From assembly GCF_003841405.1 (NCBI RefSeq), contig NZ_PXYA01000002.1, positions 62,001 through 126,000 on the forward strand: 64,000 bases of DNA, written 5' to 3'. Of the stretch, positions 43,024-51,837 are shown in pieces. Both the position numbers and the translations under genes were made by a program. The stretch comes from Tetragenococcus halophilus subsp. halophilus DSM 20339. Its GTDB lineage: Bacteria > Bacillota > Bacilli > Lactobacillales > Enterococcaceae. How positions within the stretch are numbered: position 1 is the first letter of the stretch; each line of letters begins with the position of its first letter. Below the pieces are notes generated by a model that was not told the origin of the DNA, did no database searches, and was given only the letters and a program-made list of their open reading frames with translations.

Positions 43024-43050
43024 AAAAAGGACTGGAAAGAATTCCAATCC
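43024..43050 (-). terminator. Terminator after dps (copy 1)
   Basis: Stem GGATTGGAA/TTCCAGTCC (minus strand) then TTTTTC. Confidence 0.7.
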
Positions 43051-43073
43051 CTAAATCAGCTTCTACTTTTACC

Positions 43074-43646
43074 TTAATCTTCATCCTCATCAAGAGCGTC
43101 ATCATCTTCTAATGCTTCTTTACCAATGAACGCTTGCAGCATCCAAATGTTCTTGTCTAAGTCATTTTTAAAAGCAATCAATGTATCTTCTAAAGCATCG
43201 TCACCCTCGTCTTGAGCTAAACGAATCGCGCGAATAGTTAGGTCACGAGTGCTTCTGAAGTCCTCGATAATATTTTCAACCATGTCTTCTGCTTTAGCGT
43301 ATTTATTAACTGCATCTTCCGAAAGCATCGAATATTTTTCAAATTCAACCGTTGTCGAAGCAGGTTTATGCCCAGAAGTAATTAGACGCTCCGCAAGTTT
43401 GTCGAACCATTTTTCATTTTCGTTATACAACTCTTCAAATTTTTCATGCAACGTAAAGAAATTGGCTCCTTTTACATACCAGTGATATTGGTGCAGTTTC
43501 ACATGTAATGTATGCATGTTGCCTAAAAGATGATCCGCAATGGCCGCTGCATTAATTTTCGTATGATGAACATGTTCCTTGTGTTCTTGTTCTTCTTGCA
43601 ATCTTTCTTGGGGTGTTCTTTCTTGAGTAGCTTTATTTTCAGTCAT
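43074..43646 (-). CDS. dps: Dps ferritin-like DNA-protection protein (copy 1)
   Basis: 190 residues. Core four-helix Dps with the inter-subunit ferroxidase site HVKLHQYHWYVKGANFFTLHEKFEELY. It has a His-rich, Glu-rich N-terminal extension (QERLQEEQEHKEHVHHTK) and an acidic tail, both longer than usual. Dps oxidises Fe2+ with peroxide and stores ferric iron. Own promoter with an Fnr-type box. Copy 2 at 60318 is about 95% identical. Confidence 0.93.
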   Translation of the reverse strand: MTENKATQERTPQERLQEEQEHKEHVHHTKINAAAIADHLLGNMHTLHVKLHQYHWYVKGANFFTLHEKFEELYNENEKWFDKLAERLITSGHKPASTTVEFEKYSMLSEDAVNKYAKAEDMVENIIEDFRSTRDLTIRAIRLAQDEGDDALEDTLIAFKNDLDKNIWMLQAFIGKEALEDDDALDEDED

Positions 43647-43719
43647 GATTTATTCCTCCTATAATTTTGGTTTGTTTAAAATAGCTTTCTTTGATTCCTC
43701 CTTTTTCTTTACTGAATTT

Positions 43720-43761
43720 AGTATAGGATAGATTTCCGTTAAAAAAATTGACGCTCATCAA
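43720..43761 (-). promoter_or_regulatory. Fnr-box promoter of dps (copy 1)
   Basis: Box TTGACGCTCATCAA (43748-43761) and -10 TATACT (complement 43720-43725), centres 32 bp apart. Confidence 0.78.
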
Positions 43762-43867
43762 GAAAAGTATTTCTTAATAGACGCCAGGCTTCTCTATTAA
43801 ATTCAACTGAAATAATCAAAGGAATGAAGTCGTTCCCTCCAAATAAAAATTTCATTAAAGTAGGGCC

Positions 43868-43921
43868 TAAAAAAAGAATAGCAACTATACTTTGTCAAGA
43901 GACCTGACTGCTATTTTTTTG
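43868..43921. terminator. Bidirectional terminator-like hairpin
   Basis: AAAAAAGAATAGCA ... TGCTATTTTTTT, repeated at 61108-61161. It closes the module at its Dps end. Confidence 0.55.
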
Positions 43922-43961
43922 CTTGTTATTCTTCAATTACCAAATGTCTTGCCTTGCAGTA

Positions 43962-44019
43962 TATTAATACTCTTTCTCACTAGTGTTGCATGCAACACTA
44001 GTGAGAAAGAGTATTAATA
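43962..44019. repeat. 58-bp perfect palindrome made of IS-like ends
   Basis: Two 29-bp arms meet without spacer at TTGCA/TGCAA. The core CACTAGTGTTGCAT differs by one base from the terminal repeat CACTAGTGGTGCAT of the IS4 element at 13599. A second, partly decayed copy is at 61215-61256. Confidence 0.85.
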
Positions 44020-44208
44020 AGATTAACCTAGAAGAATAACTTTACTTTATTTATGTCATACCATAAATAAAAATTGAAAAGAATTTTTTTATTTATTTTT
44101 AGTAGATCGATTAATAGGAGTTTTAGCTTATGGAATACCTATATTATTATTAGTTTTGACTGGTTTTTATTTTTATGACGGTTTGTCAAATTAATCTCTT
44201 ATTTTGCA
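44020..44208. other. Gene-free tail of module copy 1
   Basis: AT-rich. A frame of about 30 codons (LIGVLAYGIPILLLVLTGFYFY) would encode a membrane peptide but has no start codon with a ribosome site, so it is not called. Confidence 0.4.
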
Positions 44209-44236
44209 ATACATGATTCTAAGCAATTTCATGTAT
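44209..44236 (+). other. dif-like recombination site 2
   Basis: ATACATGATTC-TAAGCA-ATTTCATGTAT: 11-6-11 layout, outer 8 bp perfectly inverted. It separates the metal module from the toxin/arsenic module. Confidence 0.68.
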
Positions 44237-44314
44237 TGAAAAGCAATTATAAAACTTGATAATATATCATTTTTGATATATTATAGAGGTATACAGAGAG
44301 TGATAGGAGTTTCT

Positions 44315-44677
44315 ATGAAAAAATATGAAATAGAGTTCTATGAAGATAAGAAAGGCCAAAGTCAAATAGTGAATTGGATCAAAGAACTGGATAGTAACCC
44401 GACTAAAGAAAATAAATCCACCTTAAAAAAGCTCTATTATCAAATGGAACGTCTGGAATATGACGGCACTTTTATAGGTGAGCCTCTTGTTAAACAGATT
44501 GAGGGTAAAATTTGGGAATTACGCCCAGTTCCTAATCGCGTATTTTTTGCAACCTTAGAAGATAATCAATTAATTTTATTACACCAGTTTAGAAAAAAAT
44601 CCCAAAAGACACCCAAAAGAGAAATTGAACAAGCTAAACGTGAATTAGCTGATTGGTTAGAACGCAAGAAAGGATGA
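44315..44677 (+). CDS. HigB/RelE-type (Gp49-like) toxin
   Basis: 120 residues from ATG 44315 (TAGGAG 5 bases before). RelE-like fold: YEIEFYEDKKGQSQIVNWIKEL, GEPLVKQIEGKIWELRPVPNRVFF, ILLHQFRKKSQKTPKREIEQAKREL. This is the Gp49-like/HigB pattern with toxin before antitoxin. Such proteins cut mRNA on the ribosome. The antitoxin gene starts 5 bp after its stop. Confidence 0.88.
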   Translation: MKKYEIEFYEDKKGQSQIVNWIKELDSNPTKENKSTLKKLYYQMERLEYDGTFIGEPLVKQIEGKIWELRPVPNRVFFATLEDNQLILLHQFRKKSQKTPKREIEQAKRELADWLERKKG

Positions 44678-44682
44678 TTAGT

Positions 44683-44958
44683 ATGAAATGGACAGATGTA
44701 AAGAAAGACATTAGCAGCATTTCTCAAGAAGATAAAAATCTGATTGAGTTGACTGCTTTATTAGCCAGTCTCCGTAGAGAAAAGAATATGACTCAAAAAG
44801 AATTAGCTGAAAAAGTACATGTTTCTCAGGCTCAAATAGCTCGTGTAGAAAACTTTTCTTATGCTCCTTCTCTAAAGACCATTACAAAAATTGCAGACGG
44901 TTTAAACTTAGAGCTGACATTTATAGACAAAACGACTAAAAAACTGGTAAAAAATTAA
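44683..44958 (+). CDS. HigA-type XRE antitoxin
   Basis: 91 residues from ATG 44683 (AAAGGATG upstream; an overlapping ATG 44674 is an alternative). Helix-turn-helix MTQKELAEKVHVSQAQIARVENF. It partners the toxin before it. The pair lies at the edge of a dif-bounded module, as stabilising TA genes often do. Confidence 0.88.
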   Translation: MKWTDVKKDISSISQEDKNLIELTALLASLRREKNMTQKELAEKVHVSQAQIARVENFSYAPSLKTITKIADGLNLELTFIDKTTKKLVKN

Positions 44959-45017
44959 ATTATACGATGAAGCTCTTTCGCTCTAAAATTAAAATAAGCT
45001 CTCTCAATACTCAAATA

Positions 45018-45070
45018 GGTAGCGCCCCCCAAAAGTTAGAGTGAAATCTAAACTTTTGGGGGGCGCTACC
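45018..45070. repeat. 20-bp-stem perfect inverted repeat
   Basis: GGTAGCGCCCCCCAAAAGTT and its exact complement 13 bases apart, with further TAGA/TCTA pairing inside. GC-rich against AT-rich flanks and no T tail, so more likely a transposon-end scar or MITE than a terminator. Confidence 0.7.
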
Positions 45071-45145
45071 GTATTGGCTTCATTTATTTAAATCGTAAAA
45101 AAAAGATCAGACAGCAACTTTTGGCTGTCTGATTCTTTTTTTTAT

Positions 45146-46813
45146 TTATTTTGATTTCGATTTTAACATTTTAAGATAACTTTGATAATTTTTATTCCCA
45201 CCAGATAAATTATAAACTTTTTCAAATCCATAATTTAATAATAAATTTTGAGATGCATTACCAGTTACACCTTTATTACAATAAGTGACCGTTGCTACAT
45301 ATTTGTCTAATTCTACATTTCTTTCTCTCAGTTCAGCCAAAGGAACATGAATTGCTCCTTTAACATGTGATTTGTCATAATCTTTTTTAGAACGTGTATC
45401 GATAATTTGTAATTTTTCACCACTATTTTGGCGACGTATTAATTCAGCTGGTGTTAACAATGGATTTCGTTTTAATGCATTATCCAATGCCATTCCCGTA
45501 TAAAGAATGGGGTCTTTCGTTGTCGCAAATGGTGGTGCATAGGCTAAATCTAAATGGAATAAATCTTCCGATTTTGCTTTAAACGTAATAGCTGTTGCGA
45601 TTACGTCAATTCGTTTGTCTACGCCACCTTGACCGATAGCTTGTGCACCTAAGATGCGACCGGTTTCTTTATCTGCTAATGCTTTGATAGTCAATTCTTT
45701 CCCACCTAAATACTCGGCGTGGTCTGGCTTGATATTATATAAGATTTCAACATCATAACCTTCTTTTTTCGCTTCTTTTTCTGTTAATCCTGTTTGACCG
45801 ACATGTAGATCAAAGATTCTGAATATTCCTGTTCCTAAGACACCTCTGTGCTCTAAATCGCCACCGGTAATGACATCTCCAGCGATTCGACCCATTTTAT
45901 TAGCCGTTGAGCCTAACGGACGGTAGATTGGCTTACCTGTAATAACGGAGAAGCTTTCTGCCACATCCCCAACCGCATAAACATCTGGAAGATTAGTTTG
46001 CATTTTTTTGTTGACCGCAATTGCTCTTGAAGCTCCCAGTTCTACGCCCATTTCTTTAGCTAATTCTGTATTTGGACGTACACCTGCTGATAAAATAACG
46101 ATATCTGGTTCAATTGTAATGCCGTTTGTCGTGATAACTCTCTCTACTGACGTTTCTCCTTCAATCGTTTTTACCGTGTCGCTAAGGATTAAATTAACAC
46201 CTTTTGCACGCATATGCTCTTCTACACGGAAAGTCATATCTGCGTCCATAGGAGGCATGACTTGATCTTCTAATTGAACGATTGTTACTTCTAATCCTTT
46301 ATGGATTAATTGTTCTGTCATTTCTAAACCAATAAATCCAGCACCAATAATCAATGCTTTTTTAGGTTGTTTAGCTGAATAGGCTCCAATATCTCGTGCG
46401 TCTTGAATATTTCGAACTTGGAACACATTATCATACTCTTTTTGATTAAATGGAGGTGGAGTGAATGGAGAAGCCCCTGTAGCAAAAACCAATACATCGT
46501 AATTTTCTAGTTTCTTTTCTCCAGAAACAAGATCCGTCACTTCTAACTGTTTGTTGGCATGATCAACTTTTGTCACTTTATGCTCGGTGAAAACTGAAAC
46601 ATTGTATCTCTTTTTGAACCATGCTGCATTTCTCGGGGTTAAGGCACTTAATTCTTCAACTTCGCCACCAATTTGATAAGGAATCCCGCAAACAGAATAA
46701 GAAATATCTTTTCCTTGATCGTAAACGATAATTTCAGCTTCTTCTGTGTTTCTTCTAGCTTTAGCTGCTACAGAAGTACCTGCTGCAACGGATCCAATGA
46801 CAATAATTTTCAT
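45146..46813 (-). CDS. CoA-disulfide reductase with rhodanese domain
   Basis: 555 residues from ATG 46813 (GAGGAG upstream). N-terminal FAD site IIVIGSVAAGTSVAAKARR, active Cys in ISYSVCGIPYQIGG (about 43), NAD site ALIIGAGFIGLEMTEQL, and a C-terminal rhodanese domain (IIDTRSKKDYDKSHVKGAIHVPL, with Cys in VTYCNKGVTG). CoADR-rhodanese fusions reduce CoA disulfides or persulfides and travel with arsenic operons, as here downstream of arsR and an arsD remnant. Confidence 0.9.
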   Translation of the reverse strand: MKIIVIGSVAAGTSVAAKARRNTEEAEIIVYDQGKDISYSVCGIPYQIGGEVEELSALTPRNAAWFKKRYNVSVFTEHKVTKVDHANKQLEVTDLVSGEKKLENYDVLVFATGASPFTPPPFNQKEYDNVFQVRNIQDARDIGAYSAKQPKKALIIGAGFIGLEMTEQLIHKGLEVTIVQLEDQVMPPMDADMTFRVEEHMRAKGVNLILSDTVKTIEGETSVERVITTNGITIEPDIVILSAGVRPNTELAKEMGVELGASRAIAVNKKMQTNLPDVYAVGDVAESFSVITGKPIYRPLGSTANKMGRIAGDVITGGDLEHRGVLGTGIFRIFDLHVGQTGLTEKEAKKEGYDVEILYNIKPDHAEYLGGKELTIKALADKETGRILGAQAIGQGGVDKRIDVIATAITFKAKSEDLFHLDLAYAPPFATTKDPILYTGMALDNALKRNPLLTPAELIRRQNSGEKLQIIDTRSKKDYDKSHVKGAIHVPLAELRERNVELDKYVATVTYCNKGVTGNASQNLLLNYGFEKVYNLSGGNKNYQSYLKMLKSKSK

Positions 46814-46882
46814 ATAGTTTTTTCTCCTCACTTATTGTTTAATAAAAGCTTGTTAGTAGAACGGATTTGCTCATTAAAGAAC

Positions 46883-47203
46883 TCAAATCGTTATCAGCTG
46901 TAAACCTGTATAGTCCATAATTTCTTTGTTAGAAGGGTACGAACCTATTTTTATAACTTCGTCATTTACAACGGTTATAGGCAAAGAATTCATTCCTTTT
47001 TCCTGCAAAATTTCCGTAACCTTACTATTTCAAACAAAAGAATTAGGGTTAGCTGATAAGTTATAACGGACAGCTTGAATACCTTCTGCTTTTTTTAGTT
47101 CGTTCATGATCGAAGAAACTCGTATTAAGTCTTCATTTACTGAAGGACCGCATACTCCCGTACTACAACACATCGCTGGCTCATACAAAAAGAGTTTTTT
47201 CAC
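46883..47203 (-). pseudogene. arsD paralogue with in-frame stop
   Basis: From GTG 47203 (AAAGGAG 9 bases before, overlapping arsR) it reads MKKLFLYEPAMCCSTGVCGPSVNEDL..., the ArsD metal site with Cys12, 13 and 18. An in-frame TGA after NPNSFV interrupts it, and the frame then continues NSKVTEILQEKG to a TGA at 46883. One point change away from intact. Confidence 0.85.
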
Positions 47204-47524
47204 TTAAAGCAGCTCCTTTTTGATCTGTTTCAGAACAAATACAACTAGTTTTTTTTGAAGTAAGTTGACTAGTATCGATCACCAATTGATTCATATTTTT
47301 TTCATTCAATGAATAATGGTGCCATGTTCCTTTTTTTTCTACGTTTACTAAACCTGCATTCACAAGAACTTTTATATGATGGGATAAAGTCGGTTGGGTA
47401 AAATCAAATTGCTCTAATATATCACAAGCGCATAGCTCACCACAAGAAATAATATCTAATATTTTTACTCGTTTAGGATCAGATAAAGCTTTCATTACGG
47501 CTGCATAAGAGACTCATAGTCCAT
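47181..47524 (-). pseudogene. arsR: ArsR arsenic repressor with N-terminal frameshift
   Basis: The main frame (104 codons from ATG 47495) has the ArsR metal site ELCACDILEQF (Cys-x-Cys) and winged helix (TQPTLSHHIKVLVNAGLV). The proper start is ATG 47524 with AAAGGAG 7 bases before. The reading from there, MDYES, is thrown out of frame by an extra CT near 47509-47512 (TCTCT for TCT) before VMKALSDPKR. Re-initiation at 47495 lacks a ribosome site, so repressor output is probably low. The palindromic operator at 47559 remains. Confidence 0.75.
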
Positions 47525-47558
47525 AAACAAACTCCTTTCTTTTGTGCTCTTAATTTAA

Positions 47559-47582
47559 ATATAGATGATGTCCTATCTATAT
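47559..47582. promoter_or_regulatory. ArsR operator
   Basis: ATATAGAT-N8-ATCTATAT upstream of arsR. Related ATAGATAATTGTCTAT elements lie ahead of arsD near 49825-49865. Confidence 0.65.
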
Positions 47583-47589
47583 GCAACAA

Positions 47590-47645
47590 TTAAAAATACC
47601 CTCCTAAATAGACATATGTTATCTATTTAGGAAGGTATATTTTTA
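47590..47645. terminator. Terminator after arsA
   Basis: Stem TCCTAAATAGA/TCTATTTAGGA between A-rich and T-rich flanks. Confidence 0.8.
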
Positions 47646-49386
47646 ATTTAAAATACTTTCAATAACGGAACCTTTTACTTCGATGGGACTCCACTCTACT
47701 ACTGCAAAATGATCATTAGATAGTTCCACTACTTTATTAATCCAAGTGACTTCGCTTTTAGCACGAGCTTTGAGCACTTCATTTGTTGTACCACTCGTTA
47801 GCATACTATTATTTATGACCCACCAAGTATGAGCGATCTTAGCACGATTTAAATCTTCTTGTAGGCGCATAGATTCATATACTGGTGTATTTTCAGGTAA
47901 AGTAACCATGACAACTTCGGTTTGTTCTGGATCTTGTAAGACTGGCAACAGTCTACGAACGGACTCAGGAACTTCACCAGAAGTTCGTTCCACTTCTTTA
48001 GCATAGCTTTGAGAGGAATCTAATAACAATAAAGTGTGTCCAGTTGGGGCGGTATCAATGGCGACTACATCGCAATCAACTGTAGCGACAATCTCTGCAA
48101 ATCGTCTGAAAACGGCAATTTCTTGAGTACAAGGCGAGCGTAAATCTTCTTCAACATAATCCAATTCCTCAGAAGACATTGTTTTACGGGCTGTAGCTAA
48201 CACTTCTTCCTTATAATCCTGTAATTCTTTTTTCTCGTCGATATGGCTCATTTTAATTGAATCCGATTCTTTTATTACAAATCCCAAATGAGCAGCAGGA
48301 TCTGTTGTTGCTAAATGAACTTTTTTTCCTTTGGCTGCCAATCCCGTTGCTAGTGTAGCAGCAATCGTAGTTTTACCAACGGCCACCTTTACCCATAGTG
48401 AAAACAACTTTTTTATTTGTACGATCTAATTCATCTACAATGTGTTGTAATTTAGGGTAATCCATTACTTCTGGAGCTTCTACAACGGCATTTGTTTGAT
48501 CTGATGTTAAAAGTAATCGTAAGTTTTCAACACCTGTTACGTTATATGAGCGTAATGGAACGATAAATTTTGAAAATTGTTTCAAATTATCAGGCATATT
48601 TTTTAACGTTAATTGTTGTTCATCATAAATCTTTTGAGAAACGCTATCTGTCGGTCTTTCTAATAATCCATTGATAATTAATTGTTGATTTAACACACCG
48701 ATTTCTTTTAATTCTTCAGAAGCTCTATTCGCTTCTACCAGTGGTCCGTTTTGCGGACGTGTAACTAACATTAAGGTTGTTTTTGTACCCTCTGATAGTG
48801 TGTCTACTGCGTGTTCATACATTTCTTGCTTATCGCCAAGTCCGGATAGCTGACCCATACATGAAACACCAGTAGTGTTTTCATCCAAGAAGTTACTCCA
48901 TGCAGAAGGCAGTTGCAGCATTCTTAATGTGTGTCCAGTTGGAGCAGTATCAAAAATGATGTGATCATATTGAGCTTCAACTTCTGGATTCGTTAAAAAG
49001 CCAGCAAACTCATTAAAAGACGCAATTTCAACGGTACAAGAACCTAATAATTGCTCTTCCATGTTGGCTACAGCTGAATCAGGCAAAACCCCTCTATACG
49101 GACCAACAACACTTTCCATATAGTCACGTGCAGCAGTAATTGGATCAAAGTTCGCTACGGTTAATCCCTTCACTTCTGGAATTTCTAAGCCGTTGTTTGT
49201 TAATTCTTTCTCAAAAACATCTTGTAAATTACTAGCAGGATCCGTACCCACTAACATAACATTTTTCCCACTATCCGCCAAAGAAACTGCGGTAGCACAA
49301 GCTGTAGATGTTTTTCCTACTCCGCCTTTACCAGTAAAGAAAAGATATTTTGTAAAGTTTAATTGTTCTGGTTGATAATTTTCCAT
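47643..49386 (-). pseudogene. arsA: ArsA arsenite-activated ATPase, frameshifted in the second Walker A
   Basis: Two-domain ArsA. The first half has P-loop GKGGVGKTSTACATAVSL and DTAPTGHTLRMLQLP; the second has DTAPTGHTLLLLDSS. They are in different frames because of one extra C at about 48388 (GGCC for GGC) inside the second P-loop GKGGVGKTT. The stop appears right after GKGGRW. ArsA energises arsenite export through ArsB or carries metal from ArsD; no arsB or acr3 gene is present in this window. Confidence 0.88.
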
Positions 49387-49400
49387 CTTTTAAAATCCTC

Positions 49401-49778
49401 CTAACAACATCCTGAATTTGATCCACAACAGCCACCGTAACAGCCACCGTCATTCGAGCCCATTGGGACAAATCTGACTCCTGTAAAAGCTGTTATTTCT
49501 TCAATTGAAGGGTATTCTCCCACTTTAACTACTTCTCCATTTAATAATGTTGCTGGCAACGCATCAGCGCCCTTTTCTTGCAATAATTTACTCATTTGTT
49601 CGTTTTCTACAAATGTTTGAGGATCACTAGATAAATTGTATCTTTTAGCTTGAAACCCCTCTAATGTATCTAAAGCGTTCATAACTGAAGTAATTTGTAA
49701 TAAGTCTTCATTTACAGATGGTCCACATACACCTGTGCTACAGCACATTGCTGGTTCAAATAATGCTAATTCTGTCAT
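49401..49778 (-). CDS. arsD: ArsD arsenic metallochaperone
   Basis: 125 residues, thioredoxin-like fold, metal site CC and C in EPAMCCSTGVCGPS (Cys12-13-18) and extra C-terminal cysteine pairs (GGCYGGCCGSNSGCC). It passes As(III)/Sb(III) to ArsA, the next gene 15 bp downstream. ATG 49778 follows AAAGGAG. Intact, unlike its partner. Confidence 0.92.
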   Translation of the reverse strand: MTELALFEPAMCCSTGVCGPSVNEDLLQITSVMNALDTLEGFQAKRYNLSSDPQTFVENEQMSKLLQEKGADALPATLLNGEVVKVGEYPSIEEITAFTGVRFVPMGSNDGGCYGGCCGSNSGCC

Positions 49779-49974
49779 AATTTTTTTGCTCCTTTGTATA
49801 GAATTTATTTTGAAACTAATACATAGACAATTATCTATATATAATATAGAACTTTATCTATCTATAGTCAATAAAAAATAATTTTGAGTAATTGTACTAG
49901 CTTAAATTCCTGCCGCCATCTCTAAGAGTACCTCTGATTAGCAAAAAAATAACCTCAAAATATCAAGGTTCTGA

Positions 49975-49987
49975 ATACATGATTCTA
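49975..49987 (+). other. dif-like recombination site 3, left half (split by an IS)
   Basis: ATACATGATTCTA; the other half continues at 51572-51594. Removing the IS and one 8-bp duplicate TGATTCTA gives ATACATGATTC-TATCTA-ATTTCATGTGT. Confidence 0.68.
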
Positions 49988-51571
49988 GGTCAAGTCCAAA
50001 ATCTTGTGTAAAAATATCAATGTCATTTACGCCCTGTCTGTTGAACGATTTTCCAATCATTTGATAAAGGTTCTTTTCATTTATGGTTTAAATTTTTCTC
50101 GAAGCAACGGATAAGATCAGGTAGTCGACGGATTTGACAACGAATCTATTCAGACATGGTGATCTTGGGCGGCTTCTTCGGTTCTTCAACCTAAGAACAG
50201 GCGCCCATTTCGCTTACCGCGAATACCATGCCTTCATTCATTGTCAAATCGTCCTTCGTTTTCTTTCAAGATCAATCCGTAGAGAATGGGAACTCTTCTT
50301 CTAAGACAGGGCCTTGTAAAAAGGGTTTGGGCATTTGTTGCCATTCTTCTTGTATATCCATTAAAACGGCGCCAATCAAACGTTCAGCGGAAACGACATT
50401 GGGAAAGATCGAAACCACTTTTTCCCGACGTCGAATTTCCCGGTTTAAGCGTTCTAAAGAATTTGTTGTACGTAACGAAAAATGATAGTCTTCCGGCTCG
50501 CTTAAGTATTGTAAGCCATCATGGAAGCCTTGATCGAGTAGCGCCAATACTGCTTCGTAACGAGAATCTCCTTGCACGCATGCTTCAAATTTCTGACGAG
50601 CTTCTTTGGCTCCTTGTAGGGTATTCGAACGGAAGATTTTTTTCAAATGCTTGCGGGCTTCTGAGTTATTTTTCTTGGGCATTTGGTCGATCATATTTCG
50701 TAAGAAATGGACCGTGCAACGTTGCCAAGCAGCCCCTGTAAAGATTTCTTGAATCGCTTTTTTTAGCCCAGAATGAGCATCGGAGATAATGAGACGTGGT
50801 TGCGTTAAGCCTCGTTCTCGCAACTCTTGAAAAAATTGTTTCCAGCTAGCGTACGATTCTTCTTCACTCACCTTAAAGCCTAAGATTTCCCGGCGGTTTT
50901 TCTGGTTGACCCCTTGCGCAATATATACGCCTTTACTCACCACGTGATGGTTTTCTCGAACTTTAATATACATGGCATCGACATAAACATAACGAAAGGA
51001 ACTGTGGGTTAATGAACGAGACTTAAAAGCTTCGATTTCCGGATCTAATCGTTTCATCGTATTCGAAACAAATGATTTAGACACCGACTCGCCACACAAT
51101 TCTTCGACAATGTGTGTGACTTTCTTTGTGGAAACACCTTGAATGACTGCTTCCATTAAACTTAAGACAAAGGCTTGATCTTTGCGCTGATATTGTTCAA
51201 AAACTTGCGTGGAAAACTCCCCTGATCGTGTACGTGGGATTTTCAAACGAAGTTTTCCTACTGCTAAGGTAAAACTTCGTTCATAGTAGCCGTTACGATA
51301 GTCTAAGCGCTGACCATTGCGTTCATAGTGTTGAGCTTGAATAAATTCGTCCCTTTCCACTTCCATATAAGCGTTGAGTACAGTGACAGCTAACGATTTC
51401 ATCATCATATTCATATCACTTTGCATAATTGCCTCTGTTAATTCTTCAAAATCTATATTAATATTAAGTTGGGTCATATCCATCTTCCTTTCCAATGTTT
51501 TCGGCTAAATGACATTGTAACAGAGATGGATATGATCTCTTTTCTTTTTACACAATTATATGGAAACAACT
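49988..51571 (-). mobile_element. IS256-family insertion sequence
   Basis: Ends share TTGTGTAAAA at matching distance and are flanked by the 8-bp duplication TGATTCTA (49980-49987 and 51572-51579), usual for IS256. 49988-50271 is non-coding 3' DNA of the element. Confidence 0.87.
50272..51477 (-). CDS. IS256-family transposase
   Basis: 401 residues from ATG 51477 (AAGGAAG upstream). Mutator-type DDE: YVYVDAMYIKVREN (first Asp), LIISDAHSGLKKAI (second Asp), C/H motif WQRCTVHFLRNM, and TTNSLERLNREIRRR with the Glu. Uninterrupted. Confidence 0.93.
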   Translation of the reverse strand: MTQLNINIDFEELTEAIMQSDMNMMMKSLAVTVLNAYMEVERDEFIQAQHYERNGQRLDYRNGYYERSFTLAVGKLRLKIPRTRSGEFSTQVFEQYQRKDQAFVLSLMEAVIQGVSTKKVTHIVEELCGESVSKSFVSNTMKRLDPEIEAFKSRSLTHSSFRYVYVDAMYIKVRENHHVVSKGVYIAQGVNQKNRREILGFKVSEEESYASWKQFFQELRERGLTQPRLIISDAHSGLKKAIQEIFTGAAWQRCTVHFLRNMIDQMPKKNNSEARKHLKKIFRSNTLQGAKEARQKFEACVQGDSRYEAVLALLDQGFHDGLQYLSEPEDYHFSLRTTNSLERLNREIRRREKVVSIFPNVVSAERLIGAVLMDIQEEWQQMPKPFLQGPVLEEEFPFSTD

Positions 51572-51594
51572 TGATTCTATCTAATTTCATGTGT
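51572..51594 (+). other. dif-like recombination site 3, right half
   Basis: TGATTCTATCTAATTTCATGTGT; the DNA after it matches that after site 1, being part of the module duplication. Confidence 0.68.
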
Positions 51595-51702
51595 TACAAC
51601 TTAATAGGAATTTAAATTTTATTATTAGATTTTTTAATCATTTACACGAAAATTAATTTTATAAAGAGCATACTCTATACTCTTATTTTTTTTTCAAGAA
51701 CT

Positions 51703-51749
51703 CAAAAAAGCGGAAAATCCCAGATTTAAAAATCTGAGTTTCCGCTTTT
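51703..51749 (-). terminator. Terminator after the P-type ATPase (copy 2)
   Basis: Same hairpin as 30131-30176, here with a perfect inner CAGATTT/AAATCTG. Confidence 0.8.
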
Positions 51750-51837
51750 GTCATTTCAAGGATGGACTATTGTCTCAGCCTCTTCTAATTTATTCTTAAG
51801 ATATTTTTACTTTCTCTGTAGGTGCTGATACTTCTTT

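Noticed and set aside
44100..44195. Possible 30-residue membrane peptide LIGVLAYGIPILLLVL...
   Set aside because: No start codon follows the AATAGGAG; the only ATG gives a seven-residue peptide.
50228..50741. Frames of 85 and 151 codons on the + strand in the IS256 element
   Set aside because: Shadows of the transposase on the opposite strand.
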